DNA from: Micrasema longulum
Lineage: Eukaryota; Arthropoda; Insecta; Trichoptera; Brachycentridae
Length of the DNA stretch: 64,000 nt
Direction of reading: 5' to 3'
NCBI GenBank assembly: GCA_022494885.1
Contig: JAGVSM010003431.1
Span: 124,001 to 188,000, forward strand
The notes under the pieces are model-generated. The model searched no databases, was not told the origin of the DNA, and saw only the letters and a program-made list of their open reading frames with translations. The translations under genes were made by a program, and so were the position numbers. This document shows, in pieces, positions 56,401 to 64,000 of the stretch (its first letter is position 1; every line of letters starts with the position of its first letter).

Positions 56401-56635
56401 GTTATTTTGACGTCACACGTCATGCCCGCCGACTGCGCTTTTGATGGAAATTGCGTATGAGCATGTCACGAAAACGTCACACGTTCCGTTTGTAATTCAA
56501 ATTATGGATATTTTATTCCTTTGTAAAAAAGTTATCCGATGTCACACAAAAATCGACAAAATTTTTTTGCTTATCAAAAAATAGAAAAAAAAAAAACGTG
56601 AAAAGAATCTAAACGTCACACAAAACACCGGGATT
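56401..56635. repeat. Cluster of CGTCACAC motifs
   Basis: (A/T)(C/T)GTCACAC occurs at about 56410, 56470, 56538 and 56613, and the reverse-palindromic TGACGTCACACGTCA lies at 56409-56423. The copies sit in A-rich spacers. Possible explanations are a decayed terminal region of a DNA transposon with subterminal repeats, or a cluster of CRE-like binding sites. Confidence 0.4.
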
Positions 56636-57204
56636 AATGAAAAAAATAAGTGTGGGAAATTAAGATAAAATAAAGTAAATAAATAAATTTACATATATAT
56701 AAATAGATAAATAAACAAAAAAAAAAAATTAAATAAAAATAAATAAATGCAGAAGAATACGAGCCAATCAAAAATACCCTAAGACACCAAAAGGGTTTAT
56801 TAATAATTCTTTGCCCTTTTCCATTTCAGAAAAATTGTTTAAAGGAAAAATAATTAATATGGAACCTACTTATCTGAGTTACTTAATTACAAAAATTAAA
56901 TCTTCCTGATTTACCTTAACTTTATATTTATTCCTCTTCACTGCCGGAAGCATATTGCATATTAAATGAACCTAATCTTAATTTCGATTTTTCTCTCTGA
57001 TAGGAACACATTTTTAACTGAAAAATAACTTATGTACCCCTTTTTCTTTCCCATTAAGTTAATTTCACATAAAAAGTTAACGGTCATGATCGATTGTGAT
57101 TAAATCCTTAATGAGGTCGCAATTTCATAAAGGATCTTGCCACTGCCATTGCTTAAAAATTGTGCGTATAAACCTTCTCAATTTTAATATCACAGCTAGA
57201 ATTT
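56636..57204. other. AT-rich sequence, nothing recognised
   Basis: AAATAAATAAAT-type simple sequence occurs at 56670-56750. No coding region is visible. Confidence 0.45.
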
Positions 57205-57470
57205 TAGAAATATATATGTTCAAGCATAGGCAGATTGATGAATGTAACACAGTGTAGAGTGGCCACTAAACCAGTAAACTAGGTGGCATTCACATTCTAG
57301 AAAAGTTCTCCGACTCTGTTATAACATGTTAACTTCGATAACTTCCAAGAGGGTAAAATTTATCCCTCAACTACAATCATTTGAAAAAATTCAAAATATT
57401 GTTTTTAAAACCACCTGGTTCAAGCGTTTTCAGTCGTTGTCTAGCTTTCAGCTGTTAATTTTCACGAAAA
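57205..57470 (+). repeat. Family F tandem junction copy
   Basis: An F 3' part (CAAGCATAGGCAGATTGATG to CCGACTCTGTTATAACATGT) is followed directly by an X segment (AACTTCCAAGAGGG) and then by the next F interior (CACCTGGTTCAAGCGTTTTC). It therefore contains an end-to-start junction, as expected for head-to-tail tandem units. Confidence 0.78.
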
Positions 57471-57530
57471 ACGATAGATTTTATTTTATAAATGTATTTA
57501 TTTCACATAAAACTTTTTTATTTTTCTTTT

Positions 57531-57580
57531 CTATATGAACACCTCACTGGGCATAACCGGTGTCGAGGAGAGGCGAGGCG
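57531..57580 (-). repeat. SINE C terminal fragment
   Basis: ATGAACACCTCACTGGGCAT matches the left tip of the SINE C copy at 9476 (ATGAATACCTCACTAGGCAC). Confidence 0.4.
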
Positions 57581-57589
57581 AGAAATATA

Positions 57590-57862
57590 ATATGAGAATG
57601 GGGAATGTTTCACAGTGTGTAAAATGCTATCTTCATCACCAAACAATGTCGGTTCGAGCCTTATAAATGCCTAGGCTTCCATATTCTCTTAAAGGGAAAA
57701 AAGATAAAAGTATTCAAGAAAAACAGATGTTAAAACATAGACAGAATGATGAATATAACTGTGTGTAAAATGATCACTTGATTCACCTAAATTGACTTTT
57801 AAATGCCCGAAATTCCACATTCCCCCTTTCAAAATGTTTTCTATCTCAGTTGTAATATGTTG
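57590..57862 (+). repeat. Family F, two partial units in the same orientation
   Basis: GAATGTTTCACAGTGTGTAA, then TTATAAATGCCTAGGCTTCC, is repeated 120 bp later as GAATATAACTGTGTGTAAAA, then TTTTAAATGCCCGAAATTCC. It ends at the constant terminus ATCTCAGTTGTAATATGTTG. Confidence 0.7.
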
Positions 57863-58453
57863 ACTATACCGATACTTTGAATACAGGATTCTATAAAATA
57901 TTAGTACATAGCTACTTGACCCGAATCGCTATTCAACCATTTTATTATTACATTTTGGATCACCAAGCACACCTACTAACGGCTTTACACTTTCCACCCT
58001 TTAAATTTTTACGAGTTTTCATGATTTTGCAACTAAGGAACGGTATTTTCTTTGTAACTTAATTTCAAATGATTTACAAAGTTATTGGAGTTTCAGTGCC
58101 GTAATTCCAAATGTTCTTAATTACAAGTAAAATCACTCAAAATATTTTAACAATGGAAAATCAACTGTTAAAAATAGGAATACAAAAGTTATCGGAACAA
58201 GATCCGTTGGAAGATTATCCTAATTTCTTTTTTTCAGTGCTGCAGAAAAGCGTTTATTCATTATTCTTTTTAACGTATTATAATTAACTACCCTCCAAGT
58301 CTAAAGACTGTTTGGTGGGACACAATTTACGACAGCCGGATTATTTCACACATTTACATATAATGTGAATTTTTAATTATCTTTTAATAGTTTCTATAGA
58401 GTACAGTGGTCCGCCGAAAGATTCAACAATTTAAATCGTTCTGTTTCTGGTAA
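57863..58453. other. AT-rich sequence, nothing recognised
   Basis: No coding or repeat feature is recognised. Confidence 0.45.
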
Positions 58454-58672
58454 ATGCAGCGGATAGATAAGGTATCATTCGACGCGGGAATGTTGCGGAT
58501 TTTTGAAATCATGATGCCGTTGACGGTAGCCCACTGGGGTTTCACAGTTGAGGCGAATTTCACGAACAAGAATTCGACCAATGTGGCAAGACAACGTTTT
58601 TGTTCTCAGTTCGATATCCGAAAATTAAGTGACGATCATTCAAGGAACGATCAGGGAACCCTTAGTTTTTAA
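58454..58672 (+). pseudogene. Possible transposon helix-turn-helix remnant
   Basis: A 72-codon frame. Its middle, VAHWGFTVEANFTNKNS followed by VARQRFCSQFDI, resembles the N-terminal helix-turn-helix (DUF4817-type, F-v-e-f-kN-s-v-arR-Fr-f-i) of transposable elements common in arthropods. The block is GC-richer than its flanks and is followed directly by a SINE A copy. There is no catalytic domain. The match is by memory of the motif only. Confidence 0.35.
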
Positions 58673-58691
58673 TTTAGTGTGAGTGTGGAGT

Positions 58692-58956
58692 CGGCCTCGT
58701 GTTGCAGTGGTCAGCATGTTTGTCTACTATGCAAGAGGTCCTAGGTTCGATTCTTGACATGGTTAACATGAAATATTTATTTAAAAAAGTGTTTTTAAAA
58801 TATAATATTTCATAGTCCCTGGACTGATATCTGAAACGTAAGACTGATCATCTTACCCTCGTGTAACAAAAATGATCAAGATACACTGCGATTAATGTAC
58901 TAAAACAGTGCTTATGCACCATAAGGTGCGGAAAGGGAATGATGATGATGATAATG
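58692..58956 (+). repeat. SINE A, full-length copy
   Basis: Head CGGCCTCGTGTTGCAGTGG, B box TAGGTTCGATTCTTG, body ATATTTCATAGTCCCTGGAC, end CACCATAAGGTGCGGAAAGG and a (GAT)n tail. The A box is slightly mutated. Confidence 0.87.
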
Positions 58957-59499
58957 AGTGTGGAAAACTCTTTTTATATATTCCAAACTACTAAGAGATT
59001 TTAAATCAATTCGTGGTCGCAAAGTTGTTTTACCGGCAGGACATTACAGAATTAAAAATATACACCTTTGCCCATATGTTTTGCTTCACGGATTATGCTA
59101 TCCCCAAACACGCACTTCGTAAGATATAATCGATTCAACGAGTGAGGTATATAATACTGTATCTTAAAGATTAAAAAAAAATGATACAGTTAATTATAGT
59201 AACTTAGAATTATGAAGGTCGTGATTACTAGATGAAGATTACATACATGAGATTTATATTTCACTGTTAATAATGATAAGATTAATTTATAATTAAACAT
59301 TTTAGAGATTCAATGGCACGTATTCATTGGGAGGCTGTTGGAGTAAAAAGATAGTCATCTCTATTGTTTATCTTGTTTTATAATTTTGACAGCGCCCTCT
59401 GTTGGCCGGTCTTGCACTTCCTGCAATGTACAGACACGCGACTCCCGTTACGGCTGATAGCGACAAAGCTAGGCTGCATGTAACTATGACGATCCGATT
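58957..59499. other. Unassigned sequence
   Basis: 59390-59490 is less AT-rich (CAGCGCCCTCTGTTGGCCGG); it may extend the SINE copy that follows or be unrelated unique DNA. Confidence 0.35.
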
Positions 59500-59682
59500 C
59501 AGATCTAATGGTGCACGGGGCCCTGATTTGTAAACCAACCGCAGGGTATCTTGTTATTTTTTTTATCATGAAGGTAAAATTAGTCTTACGCTTCAGATGC
59601 CTGTCCCGGGATATTCCGTTTCCAAACACCCTTTAAATTAATATCTTGTCAACCGTGTCAGGAATCAAACCTGATACAACAA
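59500..59682 (-). repeat. SINE A, minus strand, degraded head
   Basis: The plus strand reads AATGGTGCACGGGGCCCTGA, CATGAAGGTAAAATTAGTC, TTACGCTTCAGATGCCTGTC and CAACCGTGTCAGGAATCAAA, which in reverse is the SINE A order from B box to 3' end. The tRNA-like 5' half is absent. Confidence 0.75.
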
Positions 59683-60012
59683 ACAAAAACGGTTTTTACG
59701 GTGCGGCATTTAAAATATTTTTGCGATTAGATGAATAAGCGAGAAGCAAATTGAATTATACTCGGTTCACGGAATATGCCGAGCAAAGATTTAATTATGA
59801 ATTCTTTAAACTCTTACATGAATTTGATATGCCCAAATAAAATAATTTGCAAACCAACATTGTTTAAATGAACAACTTTAGTTTTTTCACGTGATTGCAA
59901 GAGGCATAAAAGAATTTGTGGGTTAACAGATATTACCGAGTGCAAAACCATATGCCACTAGCCAGAATATTTATCGACAATATTTTTAGTTTGTCCAAAA
60001 TTTTGAAGATAG

Positions 60013-60360
60013 GGACTGGATTTTACCCCCAAGGAAGTAATTAGAAACATCATATTGTAATAACATAGATAGAGACTATTTTAGAGAAGGTATTATGGAA
60101 GATGATTTAAGTAGCTACGTTGCACACAGTGTATCATTCACCATTCTGCCTATGTTTGAACACCAATATTTTTTTAATATTTTCCAATCATTAATTTTTG
60201 TAAAGTTAAACAGCTGAAACCTTTATTGATTCGGTTGAGATATTTCGAACTGTTTTTTTTCCACATATGTACATATTAGGGAACGCCTGAAAATAAACAC
60301 TCGGATATGTAAAATCTTCTGGAACCGGTTGGTTTAATCAACAGTATTGTGAAATTCACA
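60013..60360 (-). repeat. Family F copy with tandem junction
   Basis: The X segment (GGACTGGATTTTACCCCCAA) adjoins the constant end (GTAATAACATAGATAGAGAC), followed by ATTCACCATTCTGCCTATGT and ACGCCTGAAAATAAACAC. The copy is old and has lost about 40 bp near 60100. Confidence 0.72.
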
Positions 60361-60512
60361 TAATTTTCTTAGAAAATACTGTTATTAGGATGAACTTATT
60401 ACAACCGGAATGAAGGACAGTTTAGCCTCTTTAGCATAACTACAACCAAAACTTGAATTATATTTGGCTGGCAAACAACATTTGGCAATCACCGAGTGTT
60501 ACTTGAAAAGTG

Positions 60513-60985
60513 ATTCGGCCCTTCAGGTCATATAAAATCGGCCCTCCAGGCCTCGCGTAATCGGCCTTACGGGCCTCAGTTTATCGGTCCCTCGGGTCTC
60601 AGTTGATCGGCGCTTAGGGCCTAGGTTGATTGAAATCTCGGGCACCTTAAAAGATCGCTTCATTTTAATCTGAATTTAATAAGAAAAAAATTTCGCACAT
60701 AATAATGAACCAAAATGATACAAAATTTACAGAAATAATAAATGTACAACGCAAATAAGGTCGGTTAGTAAGCGATTAAAATTGTTAAGGGAAGAATCTA
60801 TAATTTAAAATAACAACAGTCAGTTATTGCCGACTGTGACATGCGAGTATAATCGGCCCTTCGGGCCTCATTTAATCAGCACTGTGGGCCTTAATGAATT
60901 TGTCCTAATGGACTTAATTAATCAGCTTCTCGGGTCTCAGTTTATCGGTTCTTAAGGCCTTGGTTAATTAGGATCGCGGATGCGC
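60513..60985. repeat. 23-bp hairpin-repeat element, locus 2
   Basis: The left array has five clear units at 60516, 60539, 60562, 60585 and 60608, exactly 23 bp apart, plus a worn one at 60631. The right array has units at 60854, 60877, 60900, 60923 and 60946, again 23 bp apart. The unit is ATCGGCCCTTCGGGCCTCAG plus 3 bases. The GC core is an inverted repeat (GGCCC-TTC-GGGCC), and some units keep pairing through G-T wobbles (GGTCC-CTC-GGGTC). The 230-bp spacer includes TAATTTAAAATAACAACAGT and GCCGACTGT, shared with locus 1 at 14.4-14.7 kb. No coding sequence is present. Confidence 0.85.
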
Positions 60986-61029
60986 TGTATTAGTTATCCA
61001 CAATACAAATGAAAATCAATATTCACGAA

Positions 61030-61620
61030 TCTTGGTGCTTTTTCATTATCATCAGCTCGACAGCCCTGGATGGGCCTTGGCTGAATCCAGGAGTCTCTTC
61101 GACTCGTGCCGGTCTGCTGCCTTTCCTCTCTAGTTCTTCACTTCCAACATTGTCATATCTGCGCTGATGCAGTCCATCCATCGGATTTTGAGCCTTCCTG
61201 GTCTTTGTCGTCCTTGTGGCACAGAGAGACTTAGGCGTTTTAGTCCTCCATTCTAATTATGTGGCCAGCCCACCTCAAACTTCCCACATTTATGGAGTTG
61301 ATTACATCTTCTTTCGAAAGCTGCAATGGTTCCCTCGATATTCTTTATCGCAACCCAGGTTTTGAAGACATATGCTAGGATTAGTTTGATTAGAGTTTTG
61401 TACAGTATTATTTGAGTATTTTTTCGCTCTAGTTTTGACCGTAATTATTTTTGAAACGCGTAGTAGCAACGGTTGGCAGCTATTATTCTCCTCCTGTTTT
61501 CTTCATATGTGCTGTTGTTACTAGTGACTGTAGAACCTAGGTATGTAAAGGACTTGATCAGCTCAAATTCGGAGTTTTCCGCTGTTAAGGTGTGAGAGAT
61601 AATGCAGAGGGTTTAGGAGG
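61030..61620 (-). pseudogene. Decayed LINE reverse-transcriptase C-terminus
   Basis: Minus-strand translation gives FTYLGSTVTSNNSTYEENRR and RIIAANRCYYAFQK, then, through frameshifts, SLRWAGHIIRMED and a Lys/Arg/Asp-rich end. The FtYLGS-iT--n--eEi--Ri-aAnrayy--- motif follows the RT palm in many LINEs, and LRWaGHv-RM- is near their C-terminus. The connecting LYGCETW region is missing or eroded. Several stops and frameshifts make it inactive. Confidence 0.75.
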
Positions 61621-61720
61621 CAATCTTGGCGCTATTTGACTTATCCATAATAATAAAAGACATATTACGTTATTTAGAAAACGTAACATAATTATTTTAG
61701 CTATGTAAAAATGTTTGTTT

Positions 61721-61975
61721 GCCTCGTAGTGTAATCGTCATTGCATTTTCTTACCATGCAAGTCTCAGGTTCCATTTCGAACATGGTTGAGATAAAATAT
61801 TGATTTAAATTGGTGTTGTTAGATTGGAATATTTTATAATCCCTAGACTGGCACCTGAAGCGTAAGACTGATTATCTTACCTTAATGTAACAAAAAAAAA
61901 ACAAGGTACGCTGCGATTGGTGTACAAATACAGTGCTCTATGCGCTTTTACGTGTGAAAAAGGAATGGTAATCAT
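61721..61975 (+). repeat. SINE A, full length, diverged
   Basis: Head GCCTCGTAGTGTAATCGTCA, the B-box region mutated (TCAGGTTCCATTTCG), body AATATTTTATAATCCCTAGAC and GGCACCTGAAGCGTAAGACTG, then GCTTTTACGTGTGAAAAAGGAA. The promoter boxes carry substitutions, so it is an old copy. Confidence 0.82.
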
Positions 61976-62389
61976 GAAAAATCATTAAATTTCAGGTTAT
62001 AAATTAAATAAAAAATAACCCCAAAATATTTAATTAAAAAAAATATATACATCAATTTTTTTAGCAAATAATAAATATTCTATATACTTACAACCAAAAA
62101 CGGAATAATATATTTAAAGAAATTGAAAAATATCATATTAAAAATTAATTTAGTATGGTAATCATAATACATATCATTTATCTCTCCGCCGTATGTGTAA
62201 TAATATATCGTAATGAGTCAAAATAGTCAACACATCTTTTTAATTTTTCAATTCACGTGTCAAACATTTTTACTTAAACCTTTATTTCACTATCCTTTAT
62301 CCAAGTTTGAGGTTACGAGAGGAAAATCTCTGAGTAAACAAAAGGCCCGGATCACCAAATAACAGATAATACTAGTAGAAATCAAGCGG
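61976..62389. other. AT-rich sequence, nothing recognised
   Basis: No coding or repeat feature is recognised. Confidence 0.45.
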
Positions 62390-62478
62390 GCCGGATAGTC
62401 CTCTGACTGAAAGACGATCGAACTACGCTGCATTTGGTTTGCAAATGCAATGCAATGATGATGAATATGAAGATGATT
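62390..62478 (+). repeat. SINE B 3' fragment
   Basis: GATCGAACTACGCTGCATTT followed by GGTTTGCAAATGCAATGC and a GATGATGA tail matches the 3' middle of the SINE B copy at 1048-1266 (GATCAAACTACGC, TTTGGTTTG). The terminal GTGCGGAAAGG block is deleted. Confidence 0.5.
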
Positions 62479-63030
62479 AAAGGAAATTACTTTTAGTTTT
62501 TATTAATTCGTGTAATAAGATACTATTCTTGTGTATTGACCACCCTTTAATACTTCCTATAGGTAGTATTTACATACATATTTATAATCCATACTAATAT
62601 TATAAATGCGAAAGTGTGTTTGTTTGTTTGTTTTTTTGTTTGTTTGTGTTTTCTTCACGTCTTAACGGAGCACCGGATTGACATATTTTTTGCAACAGGG
62701 ATAGCCGAAGAGTTGAAAAGTAAAATAAGAGACTTATTTTTCATCTCGTATTAAAAAAAAACTATAAATATCAACAATGAGCAAACATTATTTGTAAATT
62801 AGTAAATTTGAAATTGACTTCCTTTGTCTGTGGTTAGTTTGGTTTGCTTTTCGTTTTGGTATTGTAGTAGAATTTTAGATTTGTGAACAGAATAACAATG
62901 TTACGTCGCCAAAGACCAACGGATTCTCATATTTCTTTTATAATGATAGTTGAAAGACCAAGTAACGTTCAATCCCGATAAAATATATTGTATAATGCCA
63001 TGGGAATTTTTTAAAATGATAAATGACACC

Positions 63031-63042
63031 ACTAATTTATTA
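63031..63042 (+). repeat. Target-site duplication, left
   Basis: ACTAATTTATTA, repeated exactly at 63234-63245 around the nested F copy. Confidence 0.8.
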
Positions 63043-63233
63043 ACAAATTACAACAGGGATGGAGAATACCTTAAATAAGGGAATATGGCAGTCTAGGCAT
63101 TTATGATCTGTCATTGGCTGGTTTAAGTGCCCGTTTTACACACTGTGTAACATTCACCATTTTGCCTATGTATGAACATCCTTATTTCTTTAATTCTTCC
63201 ATTTGTTGATTTTAGACAAACTCAAATATTGTA
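63043..63233 (-). repeat. Family F copy nested in the Helitron
   Basis: The constant end ACAAATTACAACAGGGATGG is at the left. The copy runs to TTCTTCCATTTGTTGATTTT, then jumps to CAAACTCAAATATTGTA, an X-proximal piece, so about 150 bp are internally deleted. The 12-bp target duplication is perfect. Confidence 0.85.
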
Positions 63234-63245
63234 ACTAATTTATTA
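63234..63245 (+). repeat. Target-site duplication, right
   Basis: An exact copy of ACTAATTTATTA at 63031-63042. Confidence 0.8.
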
Positions 63246-63302
63246 CTTAAATAATTTCTCCCCAATACAACGGGAGCTAAGCCGCGGATAAAAGCTAGTT
63301 AT

Positions 63303-63384
63303 AAATATGTTTATTTATTTAGCATATATACTTATACATATATACGTATACATATATACGTATACAATTATACATATAAAATTT
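63303..63384. repeat. AT-rich short tandem repeat
   Basis: Imperfect ATATATACGTATAC units of about 16 bp occur two to three times at 63330-63370. Confidence 0.6.
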
Positions 63385-64000
63385 ATATTCGTATAAAAGG
63401 CGGACATATTGCGAATAATGTGTAGTTGAAAGAGATGTTTCCAGTGCAATGATGGTTTCGTCTTATAAAAGAGGTTTTTTTTACCAGAAAAAATAAGGTT
63501 AACTTATCTGGTGTGTTTTCAGCACTCGATTCGCAAGTGTTAAAGTGCTCATATCCTGTTTCCTTGACGGTTCTCTTCTGCACTCACGAGTTCTTCCTCT
63601 TATAGGTCGGCTCAGGAACGTAACATCCGACTGATGTAAAATAACTAGACATCGCGATTACGGAGGATGCTTTAAAACGAATAAAAACAGTTGCGTGACA
63701 ATAAACCTTTCAATAATATATTTCATTTCACCGATCAAAAGAGCCTATCATTTTAACAAAGTAAACCATAATATAATGTTGTTTTAAGCATCAAATTGAA
63801 AAATACAATATGTTGTCCATTTGTTATTGTAGTATAAATCCTAGCAATACTAACAAATGTCCACCTAATTTTGTCCAAATAATAACAATCTGACGGATAG
63901 TAAAATAATGAAATGTGATCCCGCCGTATTTTCTTTTAATCACACCAGTATTTTGACCCTTATAAACGGCACAACACGGCATTGAATTTAAATTGGCAAT
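63385..64000. other. Unassigned sequence to window end
   Basis: The 66-codon minus-strand frame at 63383-63583 has no recognised domain. No repeat family is recognised. Confidence 0.4.

Larger units (their letters stand above)
62588..63298 (+). mobile_element. Helitron (Lep1-like), non-autonomous
   Basis: The 5' end TCCATACTAATATTATAAAT begins with the TC of Helitrons and is followed by GCGAAAGTGTG and a (GTTT)n run, then GGAGCACCGGATTGACATA. The 3' end GAGCTAAGCCGCGGATAAAA is followed by GCTAG. The element lies between an A and a T, as required for A-T insertion, without target duplication. These ends are those of the Lep1-type Helitrons of insects. No Rep/helicase gene is present. A family F copy is inserted at 63043-63233. 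Confidence 0.8.

Noticed and set aside
57205..57862. Hammerhead ribozyme in the family F unit
   Set aside because: The near matches (CTGAAAA; GGGAGGAAATCC after a CTCCC stem) lack the complete CTGANGA and GAAA pair in the right order, so I do not claim one.
60513..60640. CRISPR array for the 23-bp repeats
   Set aside because: The repeats are contiguous without spacers and vary from unit to unit, so it is a tandem hairpin array.

Overview
The window reads as AT-rich, intergenic (or intronic) DNA from an animal with a large, transposon-laden genome, most likely an insect or another arthropod. The evidence is a mariner transposase remnant, RTE- and CR1-type LINE fragments, several tRNA-derived SINE families and a Helitron whose ends match the Lep1-type Helitrons known mainly from Lepidoptera. 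That Helitron is suggestive only, because such elements also move between lineages. I found no intact host protein-coding gene, no rRNA and no functional tRNA gene. Open frames longer than about 60 codons are chance frames or decayed transposon proteins.

Repeats dominate. Family A is a SINE with a tRNA-like head (A and B boxes, Gly-GCC/Asp-like), a roughly 190-bp body and a (GAT)n tail; about nine copies lie between 1.9 and 62 kb, and a relative (family B) sits inside an inverted repeat near 1 kb. Families C, D and E are other tRNA-headed SINEs; two E copies meet head to head at 46.4-46.7 kb and form a large palindrome. Family F, with about ten copies from 26 to 63 kb, has a unit of about 400 bp with one constant end, the other end variable, tandem junctions, self-inverted copies and 12-bp target duplications. 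It behaves like a retroposon I do not recognise. LINE fragments lie at 14.9-15.8, 26.8-27.1, 31.9-33.6, 46.7-47.4, 50.4-50.9, 55.9-56.3 and 61.0-61.6 kb. A Helitron fills 62.6-63.3 kb and carries a nested F copy.

Three nested insertions give a local chronology. A polyadenylated retrocopy with a 13-bp target duplication sits in SINE A at 48.4-48.8 kb. A foldback element with hammerhead-ribozyme-like cores and a 14-bp duplication sits in F at 45.0-45.2 kb. F itself sits in the Helitron.

The most unusual signal is a pair of related loci (14.37-14.73 and 60.5-60.98 kb). Each carries two arrays of a 23-bp repeat whose core is a small GC hairpin of the GGCCC-TTC-GGGCC type, flanking a partly conserved spacer. 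GC- and CpG-rich islands at 10.9-11.2, 21.2-21.6, 22.2-22.5 and 25.2-25.5 kb, and a mixed-composition block at 37.3-37.6 kb, are the best places to look for host promoters, 5' exons or enhancers. A few splice-site-bounded exon candidates are listed at low confidence.
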